In this document: in pieces, positions 42,416 through 52,511 of the stretch | Layout: each line of letters opens with the position of its first letter | Position numbering within the stretch: the stretch's first letter is position 1 | Position numbers and translations under genes: made by a program | From: Verrucomicrobiota bacterium | GTDB lineage: Bacteria > Verrucomicrobiota > Verrucomicrobiae > Limisphaerales > UBA11358 | Direction: 5' to 3' | NCBI GenBank assembly: GCA_014860005.1 | Contig: JACZKP010000089.1 | Location: forward strand, 9,947-73,946 | DNA length: 64,000 nt | The notes under the pieces: generated by a model | Seen by the model: the letters and a program-made list of their open reading frames with translations, nothing else | The model's database searches: none | What the model was told of the DNA's origin: nothing

Positions 42416-43789
42416 ATGCCACTGGGTGTCCAACTACTGCTCGCGTTCATCTTTGGTGCCGGACTTGGCTGGCTGCTGGGCTGGCTGGTGGCGCGCCGAA
42501 AAACTGTGGTCGCCCCGTTGGATCAGCGACTGGAGAATGAATTGCGTCAACAGCTCGCACAGCGGGAGAGCGAGTTGCACCAGACCCGCAGCGAGATCGT
42601 AACCATCAAGAGTTCCCTCGCCACGGCGCAGGCAAACCAGGCGGGCGCCGAGAAGCTGCTGACCGAGCAACGGGCCTTGCACGATCGCGCCTTGGTGGAG
42701 GCAAAAGAATCCCAAGCCAAGGCGCTGGCCGATCTGCGCGAGGCGTTTCGCGCGTTGAGCGCGGAGGCGTTGAAGCAAACCGCGCCGGAATTCCTGCGGT
42801 TGGCGGAACAGAGTTTTGGAAAACTTCAAGAAACCGCCAAAGGCGATCTGGCGCAACGGCAGGAGGCCATCAAGACGTTGGTCGAACCGCTCAAGCAACA
42901 ATTGGAGACGTATCAAAAGCGATTGCAGCAGAGCGAAACTTCGCAGGCGGGCGCGCTCGGCGAAGTGAAGAAGCAACTCGAAACCCTGGCGCAACACAGC
43001 CAATCCCTGGCTGTGGAGACGCAGCAGTTCCGCATGGTGCTCAAGTCCAATCAGGCGCGCGGGCGCTGGGGCGAGGAAACCTTGCGCCGCGTGGTGGAAG
43101 CCGCCGGCATGAGCGCGCATTGCGATTTCAGCGAGCAAACAAAGGAAGGCGACAGCAAGCCGGACTTGGTTGTTCGTCTGCCCGGCGAGCGCGTCATCAT
43201 CGTGGACGCGAAAGTTCCCGACCTGGATTTCCTGAGCGCCATGGACGCCGCCGAGCCGGCGAAGCGCTCCGAGGCGCTTGCGGCCCACGCCGCCAAGCTC
43301 AAGACCACGATCCGGGCGCTGGCCGACCGCGATTATCCCCGCCAGTTTCCGAACGCACTGGATTACGTGGTGTTGTTCCTGCCGGCGGAGTCATTGTTCA
43401 GCGCGGCGCTGGAGGGCGACCAGGATTTGATCGTGTGGGCGGCGGGAAAACGGATTCTGCTGGCCACGCCGGCCTCGCTAATTGCGTTGTTGCGCTCCGT
43501 GAGCGTGAGCTGGCAGCAACACGCGCAGACGGAAAACGCGCAGAAGATTGCGGAAGCAGCACAGGAGCTGTACGCGCGCGTGGTGAAATTCACCGAGCAT
43601 TTTGAAAAAATCCGCGCCAGCCTGGAGCGCGCGAACAGCGCCTTCAACGATGCCGTGGGCAGTTACGAACGGATGGTGCGCCCCAGCGGTGAGCGACTGC
43701 AAAAACTCCGTGCCGGTGCCGGCGAAAAGGAACTGGCGGACCTGCAACCCCTGGACACGACGCTGCGCCTGCCATCAGCGGATCCCTGA
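42416..43789 (+). CDS. rmuC: RmuC family DNA recombination protein
   Basis: A 457-aa protein with N-terminal membrane helix (LLLAFIFGAGLGWLLGWLVA), a long coiled coil (about 35-210) and the RmuC nuclease-like domain at about 210-400 (ARGRWGEETLRRVVEAAGM, VIIVDAKVPDLDFLSAM, FLPAESLFSAAL, LLATPASLIALLRSV). RmuC limits inversions at short inverted repeats in E. coli, which is relevant in a genome this rich in palindromes. Confidence 0.93.
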   Translation: MPLGVQLLLAFIFGAGLGWLLGWLVARRKTVVAPLDQRLENELRQQLAQRESELHQTRSEIVTIKSSLATAQANQAGAEKLLTEQRALHDRALVEAKESQAKALADLREAFRALSAEALKQTAPEFLRLAEQSFGKLQETAKGDLAQRQEAIKTLVEPLKQQLETYQKRLQQSETSQAGALGEVKKQLETLAQHSQSLAVETQQFRMVLKSNQARGRWGEETLRRVVEAAGMSAHCDFSEQTKEGDSKPDLVVRLPGERVIIVDAKVPDLDFLSAMDAAEPAKRSEALAAHAAKLKTTIRALADRDYPRQFPNALDYVVLFLPAESLFSAALEGDQDLIVWAAGKRILLATPASLIALLRSVSVSWQQHAQTENAQKIAEAAQELYARVVKFTEHFEKIRASLERANSAFNDAVGSYERMVRPSGERLQKLRAGAGEKELADLQPLDTTLRLPSADP

Positions 43790-43794
43790 GCGTT

Positions 43795-44592
43795 ATGTTT
43801 CGACGACTCCTCACTCAACGCAGCGTGCAACTGGCTGTGTTGTTCGTACTGCTGGTCGTGGGTGGGCACACCAGCGCGCAGCCCGCAAGCAGCCTCGGCG
43901 CAAGGGAAGTTGCCGCGCGGCTGGATGCCCTCAAGGCAACCATCGCGGCCGAAGTCACCACGCGCCTCAAAACGAATCCGGTCACGGGCAGCTACACGAC
44001 AGTATGGCGGCAGTTTGAAGAAGCGGGAATTGATGCGCTTTGTCAGGTGTTGCCCAAGCACATCGCAGAATTGGGTGAGGAACATTTTGACCGCGGCAAA
44101 ACCGGTCGCGAGAAGAATCGCGTGGCCGATCTGGCGCTCGTGCTGGGTGATGAGCACATTGAAATTTCCATCAAGTCCGCCCGGCGTGGCGCGAATCCGG
44201 AAAACGACATGGGGACGTTTCGCGATCATCCCAATCGCAAGGCCTTCTTTGCGGCGGCGTTCACGCTCTGGGTGCGCTACGAGCAGTCCGGCGAAGATAT
44301 AGAGTGTGAGCGCGTGTTTTTTGACCGGACATGGCGTTTCGTGGGCAAGTCCACGCTGGTGGACGGGGTGAAGTATCGCAAGAAGGACGGCAACATGCGG
44401 CCCAAGTCATGGGCGATGTTCGAGTCGGGCAAGGCTTTCTGGGACAGCGAGGGGGAGTTTGAAGCCGCGGTGAACCGGGCCCAAGTTTTCCGGGCCAACG
44501 AATTGATCAAGGAATACCTCGAAGACTTGAGCGAGGCGGACCAACGATTGCTCTACGAAAAACTGAGGCAACAGTTCGAGGGGCAGAAGTAG
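43795..44592 (+). CDS. Secreted protein with a possible (D/E)xK nuclease-like core
   Basis: A 265-aa protein starting 5 bp after rmuC. A signal peptide is clear (LAVLFVLLVVGGHTSAQ). The centre reads VADLALVLGDEHIEISIKSARRG: a D-x(n)-E-x-x-x-K arrangement reminiscent of PD-(D/E)xK enzymes, followed by RTWRFVGKSTLVDG and SWAMFESGKAFWDSEGEF. Similarity to nucleases is my reading of a motif and is weak. An exported protein of this sort in an rmuC operon is unusual. Confidence 0.5.
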   Translation: MFRRLLTQRSVQLAVLFVLLVVGGHTSAQPASSLGAREVAARLDALKATIAAEVTTRLKTNPVTGSYTTVWRQFEEAGIDALCQVLPKHIAELGEEHFDRGKTGREKNRVADLALVLGDEHIEISIKSARRGANPENDMGTFRDHPNRKAFFAAAFTLWVRYEQSGEDIECERVFFDRTWRFVGKSTLVDGVKYRKKDGNMRPKSWAMFESGKAFWDSEGEFEAAVNRAQVFRANELIKEYLEDLSEADQRLLYEKLRQQFEGQK

Positions 44593-44685
44593 GACAGTGC
44601 TTCCAGTCAGTTTCAAACAGGAAGAATGGGGGCAGCGTGACGCCTGCCTGGGGTGTGGCTGAGGTTCAACTGGGCCTGTCTTCGG

Positions 44686-45894
44686 CTACCGCGACTTCGG
44701 GCGTCGGGATTTTCTGCCGCCCGAACTCCGGGGGTTGCCGCCGTCGAGTTGATCCACGAATTTCTGCATTGCGGCTTCCTGGTGCTCGATGGATTCCACA
44801 AGTTTGAACTGCGTGCGGCAGCGGTCCAAATTGTGATCAGGGCGGTGAATGCGGAAGTAGGTATCACCGCTGAGAAAATCCGTGAGGAAACGGATGCCGA
44901 TCTCGAAGGTGATCAATTTGCCGGAAAAGGCCATGAGGGATTTCTCCGCCCGGGTCAGAAATGCGCCGGCAGTCGAGAGGTAGCCCTTGGCCAGTTCCTG
45001 GAAAATCGGCATGAGCATCTTGACCTTGGACAAGTCCGGCTCGTCTTCGAGCGTGGGACTGGTGGTGGTGCGCACCATGTCGCCAAAATCGTAAAGGGCA
45101 CAGCCGGGCATCACGGTGTCGAGGTCCACCACACACTTGGCTTCACCCGTCACGGCATCGAGCATCACGTTGTTGAACTTGGTATCATTGTGAGTGACGC
45201 GCTCGGGGATGCTGCCTTTGGCCATCGCTTTGAGAATGACATCCACAATGGGTTCGTGCCGGAGGGCGAATTCAATCTCTGGTTGCGCATCCTTGGCGCG
45301 GTTGAAGCGGTTTTTCTGAATGGCCTGTTGCAGGGCGGTGAAACGTTTGCGGGTGTTGTGAAAATCGGGAATGGTTTCGTTCAGCCGCTCGCCGGGCAGG
45401 TCCACCAGCATGCTTTGAAACTCGCCAAACGCGCGGCCCGCCTGAAAGGCCTGCTCCGGTGATTGGACGGCTTCGTAAGTCTGCACGCCCTCCACAAAGA
45501 CAAACGTGCGCCAGAACTCGCCATCCTGACTGCGGTAAATCGGCTGGCCGTCGCGCGTGGGAATGACGATCAACGAGCGGCGCGTGATGTCGCGGGCGTC
45601 CAGGGCTTCGAGCCGGCGGCGGACGTGCGTGGTGACGCGCATGACATTCTTCATCACGGCGACCGGATTCTTGAACACGCCCTTGTTGATTTTCTGATGG
45701 ATGTAGCGCACCCGCATGCCGCCCTGGTCGTAGGTGGCGGAGTAGGTTTCGTTGATGTGGCCGATCTTGAAGGTTTCGGCGTGAAGAATCTCGCCGTAGA
45801 TCTGGAACTGTTTGGAGATTTCCTGAAGTTGTTTTTCCTGATATGCCATAAGCCGGTTCTCTTCCGCGACGGATGGTGGACTGTGCGTCTCCAT
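44686..45894 (-). CDS. Phosphotransferase, N-acetylhexosamine kinase-like
   Basis: A 402-aa kinase of the APH/choline kinase fold; ATG 45849 (MAYQEKQLQEI) is an alternative start. The catalytic loop is RVTHNDTKFNNVM and the metal site CVVDLDTVMPG. The N-terminal half (IGHINETYSATY, RYIHQKINKGVFKNP) resembles N-acetylhexosamine 1-kinases (NahK), which feed sugar salvage. The C-terminus is Lys/Arg-rich (RSSGGRKSRRPKSR). It is monocistronic and divergent from rplU. Confidence 0.75.
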   Translation of the reverse strand: METHSPPSVAEENRLMAYQEKQLQEISKQFQIYGEILHAETFKIGHINETYSATYDQGGMRVRYIHQKINKGVFKNPVAVMKNVMRVTTHVRRRLEALDARDITRRSLIVIPTRDGQPIYRSQDGEFWRTFVFVEGVQTYEAVQSPEQAFQAGRAFGEFQSMLVDLPGERLNETIPDFHNTRKRFTALQQAIQKNRFNRAKDAQPEIEFALRHEPIVDVILKAMAKGSIPERVTHNDTKFNNVMLDAVTGEAKCVVDLDTVMPGCALYDFGDMVRTTTSPTLEDEPDLSKVKMLMPIFQELAKGYLSTAGAFLTRAEKSLMAFSGKLITFEIGIRFLTDFLSGDTYFRIHRPDHNLDRCRTQFKLVESIEHQEAAMQKFVDQLDGGNPRSSGGRKSRRPKSR

Positions 45895-46063
45895 GTCGCA
45901 ACCCGAAAGGCAGGCTGACCACTGCCCGGAGTTGACTCACGCACAGGCATTACCGAAGGCGGGGTTGACAGACCCTGTTTTTTCCGGTTTTTTCAGTTGC
46001 ATTCCTTCGGTTCTTCCATAGCCTTGGCGTCCCTTAAAGAATGGAAAAGAACGGGATTTTACT

Positions 46064-46378
46064 GTGACCTATTCAATCATAGAGACCGGAAGCAAACAAT
46101 ACCGGGTCGCCCCTGGCGATACCCTGGAAATTGAACGCCTGACCACGGAAGCCGGGCAATCTGTCACTTTTGACCGCGTGTTGTTGGTCAACACTGAAGG
46201 CAAAGTCGCGGTCGGCGCCCCCACCGTCACCGGGGCCACCGTGGTGGCGGACGTGATTTCACACAAGCGCGGCGAGAAAAAGCTCACGTTCAAGATGAAG
46301 CGCCGCAAGGGCTATCACAAGACCATCGGCCACCGGCAGGAACTCACGGTGGTGAAGATCAAGGAAATCAACGGATAG
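46064..46378 (+). CDS. rplU: 50S ribosomal protein L21
   Basis: A 104-aa protein with GTG start, [20 protein letters not shown]. It contains [17 protein letters not shown] and the rRNA-binding [20 protein letters not shown] end. It heads the conserved rplU-rpmA-obg order. A TTGACA at 45964-45969 could be a -35 box, but the -10 is not clear. Confidence 0.95.
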   Translation: MTYSIIETGSKQYRVAPGDTLEIERLTTEAGQSVTFDRVLLVNTEGKVAVGAPTVTGATVVADVISHKRGEKKLTFKMKRRKGYHKTIGHRQELTVVKIKEING

Positions 46379-46389
46379 GAGAACAATTT

Positions 46390-46659
46390 ATGGCACATAA
46401 GAAAGGTCAAGGCAGCGTCCGCAACGGGCGCGACAGCGCCAGCAAGCGGCTGGGCGTCAAGGCGTATGGCGGAGAGCAGGTCACTGCCGGCAGCATCATT
46501 GTGCGCCAGCGCGGCACCAAGTTCGTAGCCGGCCAAAATGTCGGCACCGGTCGTGATTGGACGCTTTTTGCGCTCAAAGCCGGCAAGGTGCGTTTTGACA
46601 AGGACGGTCGGCGCGTAAACATCGTGGCCGAAGCCGCCGCAGCCGCCGCGACCAACTGA
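46390..46659 (+). CDS. rpmA: 50S ribosomal protein L27
   Basis: An 89-aa protein, [20 protein letters not shown]. It has the expected glycine-rich start, [14 protein letters not shown] core ([19 protein letters not shown]) and [14 protein letters not shown] end. It starts 11 bp after rplU and is followed by a terminator. Confidence 0.97.
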   Translation: MAHKKGQGSVRNGRDSASKRLGVKAYGGEQVTAGSIIVRQRGTKFVAGQNVGTGRDWTLFALKAGKVRFDKDGRRVNIVAEAAAAAATN

Positions 46660-46679
46660 TCATCGGCAAACAATTTCAT

Positions 46680-46706
46680 GGCGAGGCCAAACGCCTCGCC
46701 TTTTTT
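46680..46706 (+). terminator. Rho-independent terminator after rpmA
   Basis: The stem GGCGAGGC / GCCTCGCC with loop CAAAC is followed by six T. It separates the ribosomal protein genes from obgE. Confidence 0.9.
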
Positions 46707-46803
46707 ATTCTCTTAAGCCTGATCCCGATCTCACACCCAAACAGGGCTGCGGTGGAGAGATTACGATTAGGATAAAGATTAAGCGCAAGCAGACCCCAAG
46801 CAG

Positions 46804-47973
46804 ATGTTCATTGACGAAATCAAAATCTTCGCCCGGGCAGGCCATGGCGGCAAAGGCTGCGTGGCGTTTCATCGCGAAGCTTATGTTCCCAAAGGCGGCC
46901 CCAGCGGCGGCAATGGCGGGCGCGGCGGCAGCGTCATTCTCCAGGCGGATCATGATCTGAACAATTTGCTCGCCCAGTATTACGTGCCGCGCCTGATTGC
47001 CGAGAAAGGCGGCGGCGGCCTGGGCAAAGGCATGGATGGCCGCGCCGGCAAGGACCTCATCGTCAAAGTGCCGTGCGGCACACTGGTGTGGCGACAGCCC
47101 ACGACAACTGAATTGGAGGGGCATGAATCCGGGGAAACCGAAGATGACGCTCCGATTTTCAAAGCCAGCACCAGCCAGCGCCCGTTGATTCGGGGCGCCG
47201 GGAGAACCGCAGCGCGGGAGATTGACTTGAGCGATGAGGGGGAAAGTGCCGCGGTGACGGCCCATGCGACCAAAGGTGAACTGGTCGCCGACCTGACCCA
47301 ACATGGGCAGCAGTTTGTTTTGTGCAAGGGCGGACGCGGGGGACTGGGGAATCGTAATTTCGCCACCGCCACCCGCCAGACCCCGCGCTTCGCCCAGCCG
47401 GGCGAGCCGGGTGATGAGGGAGAATTCCTGCTCGAACTGCGCATCATGGCCGAGGTGGGCCTGGTGGGTTATCCGAACGCCGGCAAATCCACGCTGCTGA
47501 CGGCTATTTCGCGTGCGCGCCCAAAAATCGCACCCTATCCTTTCACCACGCTGCATCCGCAGATTGGCATCGTCGAGTATCCGGACTGGCGAAGGCTCAC
47601 CGTTTGCGACGTGCCGGGACTGATTGAGGGGGCGCACCAAAACGTTGGCCTCGGTTACGCGTTTCTGCGTCACATCCGGCGCTGCAAGATTCTCGTGCTG
47701 TTGTTGGACATGGCCGGCACGGACAACCGCGCACCCTGGGACGATTACCGGCAATTGCTGAAAGAGTTGGAGTTGTACGATCCGGCGCTGCTCGAAAGAC
47801 CCCGGTTGGTCGTCGCGAACAAAATGGACGAACCGGCGGCGGCGGAGAACTTGAAAAAGTTCAAACGTCGTATCAGAAAAACATCTGTGCTGCCCATCGC
47901 CGCCGCCTTTGACGAGGGCATGGACCAATTCAAGCAATTGATTCGCGAGGCGGTGGAGGAAGTCCAAGGGTAA
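46804..47973 (+). CDS. obgE: GTPase Obg (CgtA)
   Basis: A 389-aa protein. The N-terminal Obg fold is glycine-rich (GGPSGGNGGRGGSVIL). The G domain has G1 GYPNAGKSTLL, G3 DVPGLIEGAH and G4 NKMD. It takes part in 50S ribosome assembly and stress responses. A short insertion of acidic residues (GHESGETEDDAPIF) interrupts the Obg fold at about residues 104-117. Confidence 0.96.
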   Translation: MFIDEIKIFARAGHGGKGCVAFHREAYVPKGGPSGGNGGRGGSVILQADHDLNNLLAQYYVPRLIAEKGGGGLGKGMDGRAGKDLIVKVPCGTLVWRQPTTTELEGHESGETEDDAPIFKASTSQRPLIRGAGRTAAREIDLSDEGESAAVTAHATKGELVADLTQHGQQFVLCKGGRGGLGNRNFATATRQTPRFAQPGEPGDEGEFLLELRIMAEVGLVGYPNAGKSTLLTAISRARPKIAPYPFTTLHPQIGIVEYPDWRRLTVCDVPGLIEGAHQNVGLGYAFLRHIRRCKILVLLLDMAGTDNRAPWDDYRQLLKELELYDPALLERPRLVVANKMDEPAAAENLKKFKRRIRKTSVLPIAAAFDEGMDQFKQLIREAVEEVQG

Positions 47974-47984
47974 GGGATGTTTCT

Positions 47985-49088
47985 ATGCTGAGAGCCGGAA
48001 TCGTCGGGTTGCCCAATGTGGGCAAGTCCACTTTGTTCAACGCCGTTACCCGCACCCGCAAGGCGGAGGCGGCCAATTATCCCTTTTGCACGATTGATCC
48101 CAATATCGGCATCGTCACCGTGCCGGACACACGACTCGAACCGCTGTCCAGGATCGCCAAAACGCCGACAATTATCCCGGCCGCCATCGAATTCGTGGAC
48201 ATCGCCGGCCTGGTGAAAGGGGCGTCACAGGGTGAAGGGCTGGGCAACAAGTTCCTCACGCACATCCGCGAAGTGGACGCGATCGTGCAGGTTGTCCGCT
48301 GCTTCGAGGACGCGGACGTTCATCACGTGACCGGCAGCGTTGATCCGGTGCGCGACATCGAGGTCATCAACACGGAACTCGTGCTTGCCGATCTTGAGAC
48401 GGTGAAGAAACGGCGGGAGAAAATCGCCAAGGACGCCAAGCGTGGTGACAAGCTGGCGCTGGCGGAGGAAGCGGTCTTGAAAAAACTGGAGCCAAAGCTG
48501 GACGCCGGCAACCCCGCACTTACCGTGACCCTCACCCCGGAAGAAAAAGCCGTGGCCAAAGGGTTTTTCCTGCTCACCGACAAGCCCACGATCTTCGCGT
48601 GCAACGTCAAAGAAAGTGAGTTGGCTCAAGGCGACCAGCATCCTCACGTCCAAAAAGTTCAGGAGTACGTGCGGACGCATCTCGCCTGCGAAGCCGTCGT
48701 CATCAGTGCGCAGATCGAAAGCGACTTGATTGATTTGGCACCCGACGAAGCGACGGCCTTTCTCAAGGAACTCGGGGTGACGGAAAGCGGCGTCGGCGCA
48801 TTGATCCGCGCCACCTATCATCTACTGGGATTGCGGACGTATTTCACCGCTGGCGAGAAGGAGGTGCGGGCCTGGACGATTCATGCGGGCCACACGGCGC
48901 CGACCGCAGCGGGGGTGATTCATACCGACTTCGAACGCGGGTTCATAAAAGCCGAAACCGTGGCTTACGAAGATCTGGTCCGGTGCGGCTCAATCGCCGT
49001 TGCGCGCGAGCAGGGACTTTACCGGATGGAAGGCAAGGAATACGTGGTGCAGGACGGCGACGTGCTGCTGTTCAAGTTCAACGTGTAA
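47985..49088 (+). CDS. ychF: Ribosome-binding ATPase YchF
   Basis: A 367-aa protein, [21 protein letters not shown]1 is [10 protein letters not shown]3 [10 protein letters not shown], and the G4 position NVKESEL has Glu for the usual Asp, which explains the ATP preference of YchF. A TGS domain forms the C-terminus ([35 protein letters not shown]). It follows obgE by 11 bp, so the two GTPase/ATPase genes may be one operon. Confidence 0.96.
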   Translation: MLRAGIVGLPNVGKSTLFNAVTRTRKAEAANYPFCTIDPNIGIVTVPDTRLEPLSRIAKTPTIIPAAIEFVDIAGLVKGASQGEGLGNKFLTHIREVDAIVQVVRCFEDADVHHVTGSVDPVRDIEVINTELVLADLETVKKRREKIAKDAKRGDKLALAEEAVLKKLEPKLDAGNPALTVTLTPEEKAVAKGFFLLTDKPTIFACNVKESELAQGDQHPHVQKVQEYVRTHLACEAVVISAQIESDLIDLAPDEATAFLKELGVTESGVGALIRATYHLLGLRTYFTAGEKEVRAWTIHAGHTAPTAAGVIHTDFERGFIKAETVAYEDLVRCGSIAVAREQGLYRMEGKEYVVQDGDVLLFKFNV

Positions 49089-49131
49089 GCTGCGCAATCT
49101 TGTTTTCGTGGGCTGCCTCTGCCTTGGGAGA

Positions 49132-49443
49132 TGGTGCGTTACGCACACGACTTCGTGATCCTCTGGCGCAGTCAGGCCGAGGCGCAGATCCTTGGCCGCA
49201 GTGCGACAGTGGGTGAACGAAGCTGGACCGACCATGCATGCTGAAAAGACACGAATCGTCCACGTGCGAGCGCCCGGGGGCTTTGACTTCCTTGGGTATC
49301 ACTTCGAACACGGCATGAGATGGCCGCGCCAGAAGAGCCTTGAGAAGTTGAAGCAACTGCTGCGCACGAAGACCTCACGGCTGGACGGACGCAGCCTGAG
49401 CGGGATTAGCTGGATCGGGCACCAAATCAAATCCTTATTCTTA
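49132..49443 (+). pseudogene. Group II intron reverse transcriptase/maturase remnant
   Basis: The ATG at 49132 reads MVRYAHDFVILWRSQAEAQ. After a frameshift it continues LAAVRQWVNEAGPTMHAEKT, then IVHVRAPGGFDFLGYHFEHG. This is the palm and thumb of LtrA-type reverse transcriptases. The catalytic YADD is YAHD here, and both ends of the protein are missing. The downstream bases to 49675 show no clear intron domain V or other gene. Confidence 0.75.
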
Positions 49444-49675
49444 CGCAAACCGGGCATCGGAAGGCCGGTAGCAAGGCGTCGGTGGTCAGGGCAAACGCGC
49501 GCGATAAAAGCGCAAGGCATGGGCGTCCATGTCGGATTCGGTGAACGTGACCAGACCCGTCTCGTCTGGCGGAGTGTGCGGGAGCGAAATGACCGGCCAG
49601 GTGATTAAGTCATCCGAAATCTCGATAATCGGGAACTCATTCGGCTCGGTCTGGACGGGGGGCGAAACGCCCGGC

Positions 49676-52423
49676 CTAATCTGCGTCTGCCGGGAGACCC
49701 ATGTCGTACAACACCATCACCTCATGCGCCATGAGTCCGCGTCCATACACCACCAGCTCGTCAATGTTCCCCACGTAACCGTCAGCCCCCACGGCCAACG
49801 TCGCCACGTTCCCTTGCAACGGCAGCGACGGTGCCTCAAACGCCAGCACCCCGTTCACATACAGGCGATTCCAGTTCGCATCGTGCGTCACCACCAGATG
49901 ATGCCATTGGCCAAGAGTCAGATTGAGGCCGCTGACTCCGTAGGCCGTGCTGGAACTTCCGCTGCCCAAGCGAAAACTGAGTCCGCTGGGCGCCGCAAGG
50001 ATGATGTAAGTCGAACCCCAATCGCCATCATGAACCCAATAAGCAGGCGACCCGCCACTGCCAGCCGGCTGAATCCACGCGCCAAACGAGAACCCGTTCG
50101 CGTAATCGTCAGGATCAAGATTGGCGACCGAAACCACCGCGCTACCATTGAAACCAAAAGCCGAATCCGGCTGGCCGAACCGGTTGGTGCTCGCCACCGC
50201 GCCCTGAACGACTCCGTGTCGCTCATTGCCGCTGGCGTCCAACGCATCCCCATCAAACCGCAGCCAGAGCAGCAAATCCTCGGTCAGAGTATTTGGGATC
50301 ACCGTCAGCGTCGCCACGGCGCTCGTCACGCTTCCATGGACGTTGCTGATAACCACCGTGTAATCTCCGGCATTGGTGAGTTGGACGCCCGTCAAAGTCA
50401 GCGTGGCTGCGGTTGCGCCGGAAATATTCCCATCGTCCGTCAACGGCAAACCATCCTTGTGCCAGTGATAGCTCGGTGCCTCACCGATGGCCGTCACACT
50501 CAGAGTCGCGAGGGTGCCGACGAGATTCGTGCGGCTTTGCGGTTGAGCGAGAATGAGAACCCGACCGACCAGGGATTGGCGGGCAACCCGATAAAAACTT
50601 TGGCTGGCGGCGTTCGTGTCCGTAACGAAAACCGGGACGACGTTGCTGTTGGCGCTGGTGCCGACGGTGACGAGGTTCGTCCAGGCGACGGGCGGCGTCA
50701 GGTTGGTCGCGGATTGAGCGGTGTACTCGTAGCCGGGAATGGTGTTGAAGCTGAATTGAAAGTTGCCCGGCCCTCCGCTGACATTGGTGATGACGGGTTG
50801 GGGAATCCAGACTTCCGAAGCGATGGCCATCGGTTCGGGATTGCTGTCCGGATCGCCCGTGTCAGCCGAGTTCCATTGCGATTGCGGCTGGCTCGCGTCA
50901 ATGATCGCCTGGCGAATCTTGTAAACGCCCTTTTCATCGTGGGCGCGGCCATTGGCGAGAATGTAAAGCCCGACCAGTCCCGCGACGTGAGGGGCTGCCC
51001 CACTCGTTCCCGTTCCGACTATGTAGCCACGAGCAATGCCGTCTTCGTCCAGGACATAATCCGTCGTTGGAATATCTACACCCGGAGCGGCAACGTCTAT
51101 GCCGTTACCGGGTGAGACCGGGTAAACGACCGTCGGGGCCGGATTATTCGTCGGCACTGGCTGCGGTATCTCGCTGAAATTTGACGCCCGTCCCGGTTCG
51201 CGATACCAGAAACGATCTTTGGGAGTAGTCGTTCCCTCCTCGAAAGTCGTATCGACGGCACTCACGGCCATCGCCTCTGGAAAGGAAGCCGGCAGATAGT
51301 CATCGCGGGTGCCGTAAATTCCGTCCGTCCCTGCAAGATCAGCATCGCTGTTTCCTGCCGCAGCAACCACGACTACTCCCGCGCGCACCAACTGCTGAAT
51401 CGTGGCACGAATTGTGGCAACAGGGGCTGTGTTGGTTACGTTTCCATAGCTGATGTTTACGACGGAAATTTTATCGGCATTGTCGAGAATATGGAGTAGT
51501 CCATCGAGGAAGAACGACCAGTCCGACCCAAAAGAATTTGAAAATTTAATATTCCACAACCGAGCACCGGGAATTACTCCAGTAACTCCGACGCCATTAT
51601 CTCGCGCAGCCAATACTCCCGCTACTCGCGTTCCATGGCCGACGTCATCGCGATGATCCAGTGAAATTAAGGAATACGAGTGAACAATGTTCAGATCCAC
51701 ATGCGGGTTGATCCCTGAATCCAGAATCGCAATATCAATATCAGGTTCTTCATCGAAGTCATTGATGCGGGCCACGGGAAAGGCCGGGATTCCCATGCGC
51801 AAAAACCCATTGAGCGGCGGGAGATTTGGGTCCGGCGTGTAGGAGCCATCACCGGAGAGACTCGGGCCAGACTTTTTCCGGGCCAGCGCGCGTAGCTTTT
51901 CCAGCGCCGCGGGCGTCAACGGCTTTGAATCTCGAAATCGCAAGGGATCGATATCCATCGGCGAGTCTTCCTCTACCGCGAGCACGTTTTCATCGCGCCG
52001 CAGTTCCGCCGCCTCCTGTTCGCTCATGTCCTGAATGAACACATTGACCCGCGCACTTTCCCGTCGTGCCTTGGCGGAAAGCTTCGCCGCCACATCCGCC
52101 CGCGTCCGCCCCTCTTTCATGGTGACGAAGTAAATCTTTTTGCCCGGCGCCGGCTTCACCGCCATGGGCAACGTGGGGCCGGGAACCGTTGCCTGATTGG
52201 TCACCGCAGGCGCGGAAGAAGCCGCCGCGGTTTCGAGCGCCGCGCCGGTCGGCAGCGTCGCGAGACAAACGAGAAGTGCCAGCCGCCGCCCCGATTTCAA
52301 GAGCGCGCCTCGAAACCCTGAACCGTGGCTGCGACGCCTCGTCGCAGGAGGTAGCCGCAGCGCCCCCGCTGCGGGAAACATTGGAAGCAAGGCGACGAGG
52401 CGTCGCAGCCACGGGAGATTCAT
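49676..52423 (-). CDS. Secreted S8 subtilisin-like protease with Ig-like and LamG domains
   Basis: Up to 915 aa. An inhibitor-like prodomain (about 95-155, IYFVTMKEGRTRADV) precedes the peptidase S8 domain with D235 (AILDSGINPH), H263 (DVGHGTRVAG) and S474 (GTSGAAPHVAG, Gly replacing the usual Met). An Ig-like domain follows (TLSVTAIGEAPSYHWHKDG), then a LamG domain (GFSFGAWIQPAGS, WHHLVVTHDANWNRLYVNG). The first 35 codons from ATG 52423 come from a palindrome (52323-52414). The TTG at 52300, just before LKSGRRLALLVCLATLPTGA, is a plausible start that restores a normal signal peptide. Confidence 0.88.
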   Translation of the reverse strand: MNLPWLRRLVALLPMFPAAGALRLPPATRRRSHGSGFRGALLKSGRRLALLVCLATLPTGAALETAAASSAPAVTNQATVPGPTLPMAVKPAPGKKIYFVTMKEGRTRADVAAKLSAKARRESARVNVFIQDMSEQEAAELRRDENVLAVEEDSPMDIDPLRFRDSKPLTPAALEKLRALARKKSGPSLSGDGSYTPDPNLPPLNGFLRMGIPAFPVARINDFDEEPDIDIAILDSGINPHVDLNIVHSYSLISLDHRDDVGHGTRVAGVLAARDNGVGVTGVIPGARLWNIKFSNSFGSDWSFFLDGLLHILDNADKISVVNISYGNVTNTAPVATIRATIQQLVRAGVVVVAAAGNSDADLAGTDGIYGTRDDYLPASFPEAMAVSAVDTTFEEGTTTPKDRFWYREPGRASNFSEIPQPVPTNNPAPTVVYPVSPGNGIDVAAPGVDIPTTDYVLDEDGIARGYIVGTGTSGAAPHVAGLVGLYILANGRAHDEKGVYKIRQAIIDASQPQSQWNSADTGDPDSNPEPMAIASEVWIPQPVITNVSGGPGNFQFSFNTIPGYEYTAQSATNLTPPVAWTNLVTVGTSANSNVVPVFVTDTNAASQSFYRVARQSLVGRVLILAQPQSRTNLVGTLATLSVTAIGEAPSYHWHKDGLPLTDDGNISGATAATLTLTGVQLTNAGDYTVVISNVHGSVTSAVATLTVIPNTLTEDLLLWLRFDGDALDASGNERHGVVQGAVASTNRFGQPDSAFGFNGSAVVSVANLDPDDYANGFSFGAWIQPAGSGGSPAYWVHDGDWGSTYIILAAPSGLSFRLGSGSSSTAYGVSGLNLTLGQWHHLVVTHDANWNRLYVNGVLAFEAPSLPLQGNVATLAVGADGYVGNIDELVVYGRGLMAHEVMVLYDMGLPADAD
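52323..52414. repeat. Perfect inverted repeat at the subtilase 5' end
   Basis: The arms 52323-52345 and 52392-52414 are exact complements (CCGTGGCTGCGACGCCTCGT..). The centre carries a smaller hairpin, CCGCAGCG/CGCTGCGG. It overlaps the annotated N-terminal codons of the protease. Confidence 0.85.
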
Positions 52424-52511
52424 GGAGCGTTTGAGTAATGCGTTCGTAATCGGGTTTACGGTGTCAGGCGGCAGCAGCCATGAGTTGAATCATTCTCCCG
52501 GAGCCGGGGCC

